This document shows positions 1-10,032 of a stretch of DNA of 64,000 nt, in pieces. Position 1 is the stretch's first letter; the number at the start of each line of letters is the position of its first letter. The notes below the pieces were generated by a model that had not been told where the DNA came from, searched no databases, and saw only the letters and a list, made by a program, of their open reading frames with translations. The DNA comes from Phaeodactylum tricornutum CCAP 1055/1 (taxonomy: Eukaryota; Bacillariophyta; Bacillariophyceae; Surirellales; Neidiaceae), in NCBI RefSeq assembly GCF_000150955.2, contig NC_011672.1, forward strand, positions 806,001-870,000. The letters run 5' to 3'. The translations under genes and the position numbers were made by a program.

Positions 1-1
1 T

Positions 2-208
2 TACCATACGGTTTCCCTAGATGAAAGTTGTCAACAGATACTGTTGGCACCATCCGAACTCGATGGTTTGGCCATCACATATGTGATCCAATCGTCTCGA
101 CAAAAACTATGTCAATGGTTCGATAGCCAGTACATTGGCTACGGGGTTTCTACGTTCGTACATTCTGTTTCCAACACAAAAGGTTTCATTTTGGAATCTA
201 TATTTTAG
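2..208 (+). CDS. 3' end of a reading frame cut by the window edge
   Basis: From base 2 the + strand is open for 68 codons and ends in TAG at 206-208. The translation begins YHTVSLDESC and ends KGFILESIF. It has a normal amino acid mix and no low complexity, so it may be the last part of a gene whose start lies before the window. I do not recognise a family. An open frame of this length could also arise by chance. The next gene on the same strand starts 750 bases later. Confidence 0.35.
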   Translation, partial: YHTVSLDESCQQILLAPSELDGLAITYVIQSSRQKLCQWFDSQYIGYGVSTFVHSVSNTKGFILESIF

Positions 209-962
209 TCTCACAATCTCAATCTAAAAACCTACCAATTAAAACAATCGGAGCCTCTACGAGGCTTTTCCCCAACTTCTACTCTTTCGTCGTATTCTAC
301 AAATACATTCGTAAGCAGGTAGAATTCTCTCAAGAACGGAGGGCTACAAGGTCTGTTTTTTTCAAAGTAGGGAGTTGTCTTCTACTGTAAAAACTGTATA
401 AAGACAATACCATGGTTTGGGTAGTGCACGTACTAATGGGAAAAACGCAGCCATCAGATCATCAATGAACTGGCTTCCTTGTTCAGCGATCTGGTGACTA
501 CAACAGTCGTACCAGCTTACGAAGTGACTTATTAGACTAATTTAATCTAATTGTAAATTCCTACACGGAGCCAAATAGGTAGTACTCAAAGTCATGAGAA
601 CCTTTCCCATGTAGGTGAAGTCCGGGATTCCGGAGTTCAATTCATACTTGTAGAATACTCTACCCTGCAACGCTTACAACCCCACGACTGGTTTGGCAGT
701 GTCGTCAGCTAAATAATATATAAAGAAAGAAATTTCACCCGGGGACAAATCCGTTGAGGAAGAGAGTACAAAGATAGTCCGCACGTGCTCTAAAGTTATG
801 TGGGCACACAGACGAGCAAGTCGGTCGTATAAAACGGTTGCAGGACTCTGGAATGCTGCCTCTTTTCTCAGGGCCAAAAAGTTCCCTCTTACCCATAAAT
901 TTCATATTGTGTTTCCACTTACGTTAGCTGGCTTCTTGTACCTTTATCAGATTTTGGTAGCC
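209..962. other. Intergenic region upstream of the first carbonic anhydrase
   Basis: About 750 bases, fairly AT-rich, without a convincing gene. It should hold the promoter of the carbonic anhydrase gene starting at 963. I found no TGACGT-type element here. A frame that is open from 798 runs in phase into the carbonic anhydrase, but its extra 55 residues are not shared with the paralogue and are probably untranslated leader. Confidence 0.5.
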
Positions 963-2617
963 ATGGTGGGTCTTCCATCAGTACTATTGTGCACTCTCAT
1001 TGCATTTACAACTGCGCAGACTGGACGGGATCTGGATCGGTTTAACTACCGTGGGACGGACGGCACCGATTACGGTCCAGAAGATTGGGACCAGGTTTCC
1101 TGTACTGATACCGAAACCTGCCTTGGTTGGCCGGACGGCTTTGAAACGGCCCGCGGCTGGGATTTGGGAGAAAATCACTGCCGTTGGTGTCCTCTAGGCA
1201 CGAGACAATGTGGAATTCATCATCAATCTCCTATTGACTTGCAGCGCAATCGAGCGGTTCCAGGAGATCCGGAGGAGAAGGAATGCATTGACGTCCATTG
1301 GATGGCCTACTATGACAGCACCTGCGACTGGGAGAACTTGAAAGCCCTCAACGCGTTTTCGATTGAGCGTCACGCTTTGAAGGTCAACCAACCCATTGAA
1401 CAATTGGCAAGTGGAGATTACCGTCTAGCGTGTCGTAATGCTTCTGGTCGGCGGTTTGGGCGAATCGACTTTTCGAAGGGATTTTCTGAGTGGTGGCTAA
1501 TGTCCCATATGGATATCCATGTACCTTCGGAGCATACGCAAGAGGGCAAGAGATACGACGGAGAGATTCATTTGTATCATTTTTACTCTATTCCTGGATC
1601 CCAATCCAGTACAAACAACGAGGTGAGTCGTTCCGCACAAGTTTTGTAGTCGTAAGGTGTTGCACCTGATTTTTGACCCCGAATCTTTTCACTCTCTTGT
1701 AGATGGCGTCTGTAACTATTTTCCTCGAGGCCTACGATGACGTTCCCGACTATCCCATGTTAAATCGTCTCATTTGTCAGTGGCGCCAAGTCGAAGACAA
1801 GACTCGAGAAGAATGTGGTTTACCGTCGGTCGAGACGGAGTATCCTGGATGCTTTTACTATCAGAGGGGGCATACCATTGACGGTTTCAACACTATTGCC
1901 CTCACACAAGACGGCACACAGAGAAATCTTCGTCAAAAAAGTCGCAACCTGCGACCTAAATCCATGTCGGTTCACGACCTTATCCTTTACAACTACGCCC
2001 AGAGTCAGACAAACTCTTCTTACACACCCAAAAGGTTGTTGCATTCCGAAGAGGATCACGCTGAGGCCGATCCCAATTTCGACTGGGAAAAGTTTGTTAC
2101 CCGCCAAGACGGGAATGCCAACATTACACAAGGAAATCGCCAGCTTCTAAATTACGATCACGTGGGTCCTTGGTTCAACTATTTTCCCATGTTGGGGGTA
2201 CGCACCGAGTACTACTACCGTTATTCCGGAACCCAGACTGTCCCACCCTGTTACGGGCGTTTTTTCGAAGGAAATAATCGTCGTCAGACCAACCATTGGA
2301 GAGTCCTGAAGGATCCTATTCGGGTAACCCAGCGCCAAGTGGATGAGATGCATCGCCTTTTGAAGGAACGCATTGCTTCCGTAGACGATCCACTGGCCTC
2401 ATGCGAACCCGATACAGCTGCCAAGGTAGACGAGAACGACCCGACCAAGATTTCTGTGGCGCGCCCCGTAATGGAAACACGCAGTACCCACTACAAGGTG
2501 TTTTGTGAGTGTGAAGACTGGCGCTCCAAGTTTCCGGAAGATGTGGAATGGTGCAAAAAGGGTTTGCAAGATCGATTGTTCAACCATCCTTACAACTTTG
2601 AAACAGACGGGTTTTAA
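963..2617 (+). CDS. Alpha-type carbonic anhydrase, secreted, copy 1
   Basis: Two exons, 963-1622 and 1703-2617, with an 80-base GT-AG intron in phase 0; 524 residues. The start at 963 gives a clean signal peptide (hydrophobic stretch ending FTTAQ) and matches the paralogue at 8274. Family marks: HHQSPIDL near residue 85, PSEHTQEGKRY, the third zinc ligand in GEIHLYHF, and the C-terminal GTQTVPPC that keeps Thr199 of human CA II. Reaction in the family: CO2 hydration to bicarbonate, here in the secretory route or outside the cell. The protein is roughly twice the family's usual core length, with a long insertion between the His segment and the PPC segment. Odd point: the first zinc histidine (His94 in human CA II) is Asp184, while the residue two before it is His182; His186 is kept. 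Activity therefore cannot be assumed. Confidence 0.9.
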
Positions 2618-2999
2618 CATCTGCACAACATAGTTCGCCGATGAAGAATGCTCGGTTTAAAGTCTGCGGGACACCGTAGAACTCTGACAGTGAGTCTCGG
2701 TGAACGGATCCATCTGGATGAACATGCAGGCACAGTAAACTCCGGGTTTTGCAAAACACGACTTGTTTTGTACTGACGGGCAGATCCTATAACCCTATTT
2801 ACGCATAGCAAATACACACGGATGTTCCGAACATCTCTTTCTCTCTCGTAGTAGGTCGGTCGAGCTGCTAGAGTAGTGGAGAATCATTTTGACGCATGTA
2901 ATCGAAGACAAAAAGGAACTCCGAGAAGTGAGCTCGAAACATCCTTCTGGTTGCTGCGGCAGTAGGTACATTGACGACGTTATCACCATACGTTACAAC
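2618..2999. other. Spacer and promoter region of the Roc-COR-protease gene
   Basis: 382 bases between the first carbonic anhydrase and the large Roc-COR gene, both on the + strand. The frame of the downstream gene is open from 2889, but no ATG occurs in it before 3000. No separate gene is visible. Confidence 0.5.
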
Positions 3000-5900
3000 A
3001 TGTCGACAAACGAACCGTTGCGTCCCGGAAGTGGGAGCAGTAGTAATGGGGGAAGGAGCCGTTGTGGTAGTGACAGTAATAGCCACAGTACGAACCAGAA
3101 TACCGAAGGCAGCGTCACCCAGGCTCCAGTCCTTGCACCGGAAGAAGGACCTCCCGTGTTGCTGCGCGAATGGAATCCGGCACCGCCGCCGCCTTCCACT
3201 CCGGTGGCTCCCGCCGTGATCTGGCCCGATCGATCCCCGGAAGCGGAAGATCGTCGACCTGCGTACTCGTATCCCGTAGCCACGTTTGTACGCGATCTGG
3301 TCCGTACGGGGATGGACCAAATCGAGTCAGCCTGGCAGCAACAAGAGTCGTCGTCGACTGCACAGCGAGATGGAACTGGTACACGCCCTCACGGAACCCA
3401 CAATCGAGTAGAAGACGACGACAGCGATGCCTATCGCCCACTCTCCGTGCGTAGTGAGTCGGACGCTCTGGCCATGCGCTCCGAGGCCGCGGCGGCATTT
3501 ATGGAATCCACGGCGACGGTGTCGGCCCGAACCATCAATGATCTGGACGACGAACACGAGGATGCCGAATTCATACTCGTTGACGGCGAACTGGTGCTCA
3601 TGCCGCCCCCGCCGCCCAACGCGGCCGAGCAGGACGGTCTCGTCCGCCATTTGCAGAATCAGGAATTTGAACGACACTTTTCGTTGCGCGCCAGGTATCA
3701 CCCCGACCATCCCGCCGTCAAGTCGTGTCAACCGAATCGCGTCCGCAGAGGTGTCCGGAAGCTTGGAAAGATTTTTAAGCGTAAGAACGGTCTCCGTCGA
3801 GCGTCAAGTAAGGAAAGCGCGCAATCGCATGTGCACCACGTCGATGACTCCTCGGCGCACACCTCGCACGACGGATCTTCGTTACCGTCTCTTTCCGCCG
3901 ACTTCTTAACCGCGCCGTCGGGAGCTGATTCTATAACCACTCTGAATCACACCACAAACAACGGTGGGATCAATTCCAACAATAATCCCAAATCTCCCCC
4001 CAGGAAGAAAGACAAACGCCGTGGAAAACGACGTTCTTGGCGGCGGACTGACAGCAGTGGTGGAGAGAACGACGACTTTGATGACGAGACGTCGCCAGAC
4101 ATATTCGAAAGCCGTTCGGGTGAATTCTCGTCGCGTACGGGTCCGCGCCCTGCCACTTTTACCACAATTTCTGCGCTCGCCAATCGGTCGGCCGCGTCGA
4201 TTCGACCCCCTATGCCTCCCATGACACCGATTCAGGAAACCTTGGACGCGAGCAACATGTTTTCAGGAGGAAGAGCTGCGTCCGTCGAAGCCAGATTTGT
4301 TGGGACAACGGCGGACGTTCTCGAGGCTGGTGTCCTGCCGACCGGCTTTGCTGCGGAAGCCTACGTAGAATACGACAGCGACGAGGCCTTGAAAAAGGAC
4401 GATTCTCTCGTAGCCAGCGTCGTACCTTTTGATGCCGACTACAAGGTGGACAAGGCCGAAGCCCCCGATTTTGAAAGTATGCTGCGGAGAGCCGCACTCG
4501 AAACCGTATCGGATCTGGAGGCGTCAGAAAGCACGGCTGCCCAGCCCCTGCGTCCGAAACGAGTCAAGTCAGACGGGTCTTCGGTTCCGCTCAGTCTCGC
4601 CACTGGCAGCGATGCGCACGTACACAACGATATGCTGAAAGTAGTCATGGTTGGAGCACCAGGCGTGGACAAATCCTATGTCGCCCGAGCCATCCGGCAA
4701 AGTCATAAAAGGGGACGAAAGCGCGTCACTTTGGGAGTCGACGTACACTCCTGGTCGCCCAGGTCGGACGTAAAGTTTGCAATATGGGAAGTCCAAGGTG
4801 CGACGTCCCGAGACCACGGGGCGCCTAATTTCGGTGCGCACGCCGCAACTCAGGCACTTTTCTTTTCTTCCTCGTGCCTGTATTTGTTGGTGTGGGATTT
4901 GGCTTGTCAAAACGTGGCTACGAATCGTTGTCCCAGTCGTCGGCATGACGGCGAAGATTGCTTCGACAGTTCCGAGGACGAAGAAGAATACGAAGACGAT
5001 TTCTTGCGGGAAGAAGCCAACCGTCAGGCTGATCGGGCCTTGTACGCAGACATACAAACACGCCTTCTATCTTGGGTGGATACGATTGCCTTGCGCGGAC
5101 CTGGGTCCGCCATTTTGCCGGTAGCTCTTATCCCTTCCCACATGAACGAAATAGAGGTCAAGCGACGATGTGATACAATGCAGAATCTTCTCGAGAACCA
5201 CCTCCATCGTTTTGATGGGAGCGAATATTCTCCGAAACTGTTGCTGGGCCAAGATACGATTCTTTGTGTCGACGAGGTGACCGGGTCAGGGATCGAACAG
5301 CTGCAGGAAACAATGGTGGCCATAGCCACAGATTCATCGCGATCTGTATTTGAACACATGGGTGCACCAGTACCGACGGGGACAGGCAGGGTACTGGATA
5401 CGGTCCGGCGACTCAAACAAGATCACAAGCTTATCTTGCTAGATCATTTATTGGGTGAGCTCGGTCCGGGCTTGGATATGGCTACAGTAGTCCAAGCTTT
5501 GCACTTTTTATCGAGCATTGGCGAAATTCTATACTTTGGAACGTCAGATGATGAAGTTCTATCGCGATACATTATCCTTAGTCGAAAGTGGCTTGTGTCA
5601 GCCTTGTCATGCATTCTCCGCAATGACCTTAAGCGTGAGTTGACCGAAACTAGAAGATTCATGAATATGCAATGTATTTACAGCGACCAGAAATTTCCCG
5701 AGAGCGAAATTACAAAAGTGCTCGTCAGTAGCACGGCGAGCTGTCCATTGCTCAGCGATAGCGATGCGCGCATGCTTTGGCAGTCCATGAGTTTCATGCG
5801 CGAAGCATCGGATCGGTATGCCGAGCTGACGGAAAGTGCCACCACGGCGCCGACCATGTTTTACTTTTTGGAACGACTATTGGTCCACTCCGGTGTTCTA

Positions 5901-7601
5901 CTGCCCCTACGAGCTTCGCCACCACCGACAATGGCCTTGGACCAACCGGTGCAGTCTGAAGTGTTTTTTATACCTAGTCTCTTGACGCAAACGGATCCTC
6001 GGGATGTTTGGACGTTCAAATCCAGTGAAAGTTGGATGACCACCTTGTGTTACTCCTGGTTGTTCCGCGATGGTGCCCCATCGGATCTCATGGAGCATGT
6101 GTCCGTCGAATTGCTGAAGGACCTGTATGAATTTTCTCAAGACTTCCAAGGAACTCCCAAACAGGAGTATCCTCAGCGGTCGCACACGGTACCAATAGGA
6201 CGGGGGTCCTTGCACCAGTTTCTGGAAGAGCATGATACACAAGCGATCGGTCGCATCAAGGTGCATCAAATCATGTGTTGGAAGACTTCAGTTCTTGTAA
6301 AGATCGGGACTGTATTTGCCGATCAGGACAGTGGGGAGCTACGGGAAAGTTTTGTGGAAGTTTTCGTGACGGTTGTTGATCAGAGCTCAAGTCAATGTGT
6401 CGCGTCAGATGCGATGCGCGCCAGTATGCATCGGGTTATAGTCAGTGGGAAAGGTCAGGTAGGCCACCATGGACGCAAGTTGTGGAAGGGTGGCTTTGAG
6501 GTTGTATTGGACTCGGTTCGGTCATCGCTCTCTACGTACCCCAACGTGGATTCGCAAGTGGTATGTCCAGAATGTCTCGCCCACTCAAGTCCAAGTAATG
6601 CTTGTACATGGGGGTGGGATAGTGTCGTTGCTGCCGTTGAGCGCAAAGACGCAGTTGTTCGATGCATGCGTGGACATCGTGTCGACAGCAGCCTAATTTC
6701 TGGCAACGCCAAAGATGCCGAAGTAAAAACGCCAGCCGTGGAATCGTCTCATTCTCAACGAGTGTCCAAGCCTGTTCCCGAGATGCTGCCCAGCGTTGTA
6801 CTGGTGGGTCTATGGGATGCGCAGCAAAAGGAGATTCGAAACGTTGGATCTGGATTCATCGTCGACAAACGTCTTGGGTTGGTAGTAACAGCTGCTCATG
6901 TTCTCTACGACATGGAAGAGGGGCCCAGGTTTGGGGTTCCTTTCTTCGGTTTACCCGACGCCAAGGTTGTGATTGGAATCATTCCCGATGAAGGGCACAA
7001 CGCAGTCTTCCGCTACTTTGGTGAGATCGTGCTGAGCGACGTCCACAACGTAGACGCATGCGTTGTGCGTGTTACGAGCAAAATGGCTGAAGACGTTGAC
7101 GATGAAGGCACGGGCTGTGTGAATCAAACCGAGATTTCTTTAGACTACGAGGCTGTGGAGTCCGAAAAACTCCGTTCGTTGAAAATGACGAACCGATTCG
7201 AGCTAGAGGAGTCTGTCCGCATCCTCGGGTTCAACCAAGGAGGTGAAGGTGTCTTTGAGCTGGGCAAACACGTAAACCGGTCCGCTGACTTTGCCAAGGG
7301 CTATATCTGCAAAAAGTTCAAAGCTGCGATTTCCGACGACGGATCGCACTCATCCAATTCGTCGGGCAAGACGTTTTCGCCACGCGAAGAAATCGTGATC
7401 ATGTGCCCGACAATTTCGGGACACAGTGGTGGTCCGTGTGTGAACGACGAAGGTCGCGTGGTTGGTATTTTGAGTCGAGCCGATCCCGTCGATCGGCAAC
7501 GTTGCTATCTAGTCCCGGCGACCGAATTGAAGCGGCTGGTAACCAAGGCCAAGAAAACGTGTGTGAGGCCTGCCAAGCTAGCGACTGCTATTACTATGTA
7601 A
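3000..7601 (+). CDS. Roc-COR (Roco-type) protein fused to a C-terminal trypsin-like serine protease
   Basis: Single exon, 1533 residues; 3000 is the first ATG in the frame. Residues 1-540 are disordered, rich in Ser, Pro and charged stretches. A Roc-like GTPase domain follows: Walker A GAPGVDKS at 552-559, switch-like WEVQG near 598, and SHMNEIE near 711 where small GTPases have a T/NKxD-type motif. An acidic loop (SSEDEEEYEDD) sits inside Roc. From about 812 the COR region has the typical LxxLGEILYF and ILSRKWLVSAL patterns, and ends in a Cys-rich CPEC...CMRGH segment seen in other Roco proteins. Residues about 1266-1533 form a chymotrypsin-fold protease with the full triad: His1300 (TAAHVLYD), Asp1352 (NVDACVV), Ser1476 (SGHSGGPC). 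Odd points: Walker A has Asp557 where Ras has Gly15, and the G4 motif is altered, so nucleotide binding may be lost, while the protease looks intact. Inference: a signal-controlled intracellular protease. Confidence 0.85.
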   Translation: MSTNEPLRPGSGSSSNGGRSRCGSDSNSHSTNQNTEGSVTQAPVLAPEEGPPVLLREWNPAPPPPSTPVAPAVIWPDRSPEAEDRRPAYSYPVATFVRDLVRTGMDQIESAWQQQESSSTAQRDGTGTRPHGTHNRVEDDDSDAYRPLSVRSESDALAMRSEAAAAFMESTATVSARTINDLDDEHEDAEFILVDGELVLMPPPPPNAAEQDGLVRHLQNQEFERHFSLRARYHPDHPAVKSCQPNRVRRGVRKLGKIFKRKNGLRRASSKESAQSHVHHVDDSSAHTSHDGSSLPSLSADFLTAPSGADSITTLNHTTNNGGINSNNNPKSPPRKKDKRRGKRRSWRRTDSSGGENDDFDDETSPDIFESRSGEFSSRTGPRPATFTTISALANRSAASIRPPMPPMTPIQETLDASNMFSGGRAASVEARFVGTTADVLEAGVLPTGFAAEAYVEYDSDEALKKDDSLVASVVPFDADYKVDKAEAPDFESMLRRAALETVSDLEASESTAAQPLRPKRVKSDGSSVPLSLATGSDAHVHNDMLKVVMVGAPGVDKSYVARAIRQSHKRGRKRVTLGVDVHSWSPRSDVKFAIWEVQGATSRDHGAPNFGAHAATQALFFSSSCLYLLVWDLACQNVATNRCPSRRHDGEDCFDSSEDEEEYEDDFLREEANRQADRALYADIQTRLLSWVDTIALRGPGSAILPVALIPSHMNEIEVKRRCDTMQNLLENHLHRFDGSEYSPKLLLGQDTILCVDEVTGSGIEQLQETMVAIATDSSRSVFEHMGAPVPTGTGRVLDTVRRLKQDHKLILLDHLLGELGPGLDMATVVQALHFLSSIGEILYFGTSDDEVLSRYIILSRKWLVSALSCILRNDLKRELTETRRFMNMQCIYSDQKFPESEITKVLVSSTASCPLLSDSDARMLWQSMSFMREASDRYAELTESATTAPTMFYFLERLLVHSGVLLPLRASPPPTMALDQPVQSEVFFIPSLLTQTDPRDVWTFKSSESWMTTLCYSWLFRDGAPSDLMEHVSVELLKDLYEFSQDFQGTPKQEYPQRSHTVPIGRGSLHQFLEEHDTQAIGRIKVHQIMCWKTSVLVKIGTVFADQDSGELRESFVEVFVTVVDQSSSQCVASDAMRASMHRVIVSGKGQVGHHGRKLWKGGFEVVLDSVRSSLSTYPNVDSQVVCPECLAHSSPSNACTWGWDSVVAAVERKDAVVRCMRGHRVDSSLISGNAKDAEVKTPAVESSHSQRVSKPVPEMLPSVVLVGLWDAQQKEIRNVGSGFIVDKRLGLVVTAAHVLYDMEEGPRFGVPFFGLPDAKVVIGIIPDEGHNAVFRYFGEIVLSDVHNVDACVVRVTSKMAEDVDDEGTGCVNQTEISLDYEAVESEKLRSLKMTNRFELEESVRILGFNQGGEGVFELGKHVNRSADFAKGYICKKFKAAISDDGSHSSNSSGKTFSPREEIVIMCPTISGHSGGPCVNDEGRVVGILSRADPVDRQRCYLVPATELKRLVTKAKKTCVRPAKLATAITM

Positions 7602-8273
7602 TTTCGATCCGGGGCAATAATATAAGTTTCCCTCCCTTTACAATTAACGAGATAGCTACCTATACGAATCGTCTGTCCAGAGCACGGTCACAAAGTCTGC
7701 TTACGAGCAAAGATGCGATCCGCCGCCTTTTTCGTACGTAGTTCTGTCCCTGGTCTATGAATCCCACGTATAAAGGTATAAATATATCTAAAAACGGTGC
7801 GGTCGCGCTCGGTACCTGTCTTGATATGCCGTAGAAATATAGGCAATGCTGCGAAATCAACGGACGACCCTGGATTCTCGAGATTCAACCGTCCCCTCAC
7901 TGGTTTGCTCGTGCCCGACGAGCTTTCGGTGTGGAAAATGGTTGGCGCCACGAATCCAGCATATATGCAAGAGATTCCGTAACTATTTCTTTTATTTAAG
8001 GAGTCGTGTGACACAAACGTGTGGGACTGTTGTATACACGACCTCGCACTTTCCGTTCGATCGATATTGACACGTGCGGATGGAACGGTTGAGCGCCAAG
8101 GTGACTCGATTTTCCCCAAAATCGAAAAAGTGTTTCCAGTAATTGTAGCATTTCCTGTTTCATATCCGTCTCCATTATTCCAAAGTTGTTCGAAGCACAT
8201 TGGATACGATTGGTCCTACACAAAAAAGCCGCCGATTTTCTCTCGCGTACCAATTCCTCAAGCGTACAACATC
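7602..8273. other. Intergenic region upstream of the second carbonic anhydrase
   Basis: 672 bases with no convincing gene. A CACGTG box lies near 8071. The frame of the following carbonic anhydrase is open from 8019, but the ATG at 8274 is the one that opens a signal peptide. Confidence 0.5.
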
Positions 8274-9935
8274 ATGCGCTCGTTTCTACTTTGGAGTCTC
8301 GTCGCTTCGTTCGCGACTGCTCAGGAAGGCAGTAATCTGGATCGGTTCAACTACCGTGGAACGGAAGGTACGGATTACGGACCGGAAGATTGGGACCAGG
8401 TGTCCTGCTCCGATACCGAAAACTGCCTGGGTTGGCCCGATGCCTTCGAAGCGTCCCGCGGATGGAGCCTGAAGGATAACTTTTGTCGTTGGTGTCCCGC
8501 CGGAAGCAGCAGCTGCGGAACTCATCATCAATCTCCGATTGACTTGCAGCGAAATCGTGCGGTGCCGGGAGATCCCGACGAAAACGAGTGCATCGACGTG
8601 CACTGGATGGCTTACTACGACAGTACCTGCACTTGGGACACATTGAAAGAGCTCAATGCCTTTAGCGTGGAGCGCCACGCGTTGAAGGTGGTCCAGCCCA
8701 TCACGGAAACGACGAGCGGAGAATGGGAAATCGCCTGTCGTGACGACAGTGGCAAACGCTTTGGACGGATTGATTTCTCCAAAGGCTTTTCGCAGTGGTG
8801 GTTCCTTTCCCACATGGACTTTCACGTCCCTTCGGAGCATACACAAGAGGGAAAGAGATACGATGGCGAATTGCATATGTACCACTTTTATTCCGTCACT
8901 GGAGCGGAAGCAGGAATCGACAATGAGGTACGATAGAATGGACAAACACGAACACAAACTCTCACATTCTCCTGACGCCCCCAATATCTCACCTGTGTGT
9001 GCACTTTGCCTTTTCGACTCGAATATTAGATGGCGTCGGTCGCTTTTTTCTTGGAAGCCTACGATGATATTCCGGACTACCCTATGCTGAATAGGCTCAT
9101 CTGCCAGTGGCGTGAAGCGGAGGAAAAGACGCGCGAGGAATGTGGTTTGCCTTCGATTTTGACGGAATACCCCGGTTGTTTCTTTTACAACCGTGGCCAC
9201 ACGGATTCGGCTGTAACGACGCAGAGCATCAGCAACGGTCAGCGCAAACTTCGCACGACCTCTCGTAATCTTCGGCCAAAGGTCAAGTCGGTGCACGATA
9301 TCATCCTTCAAAATCACGAACAAATGCAGAGCAACGCGACCTTCAAGCCCCACAAGCTGATTTTATCCGAAGACGACCACGCCGAAGCCGATCCCGACTT
9401 TGACTGGGGGGCTTTTGTTGCCGAGCAAGTCGCCAAATCCACCTCATCGCAGGAACATCGTGAGTTGATGAACTATGATCACGTTGGACCTTGGTTCAAC
9501 TACTTTCCCTTGGTAGACGTCCGTACAGAGTATTACTACCGTTACTCGGGTAGCCAAACCGTCCCACCCTGCTATGGTCGTCATATCGGGGGCAGCCGTA
9601 AACAGACGAACCATTGGCGTTTTATGAAAGATCCCCTTCGCGTGACGCAGCGTCAAATTGACGAAATGCACCGCTTGCTCAAGGAGCGTATTGCTCCCCT
9701 TGATGATCCTCTTGCATCGTGCCAGCCCGATACGGCCGCCAAGGTAAACGAGGACGACCCCACAAAGATTTCTGTCGCTCGACCGCTCATGGAGACGCGC
9801 GACACTCATTACAAAGTCTTTTGCGAGTGCATAGACTGGCCCTCCAAGTGGCCTGAAGACAGGGCATGGTGTGAGCAGGGTTTCATGGATCGCCTTTACA
9901 CGCACCCGTACAATTTCCAAACGGACGGTTTTTAA
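8274..9935 (+). CDS. Alpha-type carbonic anhydrase, secreted, copy 2
   Basis: Two exons, 8274-8927 and 9030-9935, with a 102-base intron at exactly the same codon as in copy 1 (after NE, before MASV); 519 residues. Signal peptide MRSFLLWSLVASFATA. Shared family marks: HHQSPIDL, PSEHTQEGKRY, GELHMYHF, GSQTVPPC. As in copy 1, the residue matching human His94 is Asp (Asp182) with His two positions before it (His180) and His184 kept. The pair clearly arose by duplication and now flanks the Roc-COR-protease gene in the same orientation. Their introns and untranslated regions differ, so the duplication is not very recent. Role as for copy 1: secreted or secretory-route CO2/bicarbonate conversion if the changed metal site works. 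Confidence 0.9.
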
Positions 9936-10032
9936 GTATTGTGGTGGCGCGGAAGGTTTCTAGAAATAGTGTGCTGTTTGCAGCAGCGCAACGAACGATT
10001 TGTTGATGAGCGTCTAGAATTGAAGTTAAAAG

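Noticed and set aside
8286-9353. Open frame of about 355 codons on the - strand across the second carbonic anhydrase
   Set aside because: It lies antisense to a clear gene, crosses that gene's intron, and has no family motif; it follows from codon bias of the sense strand.
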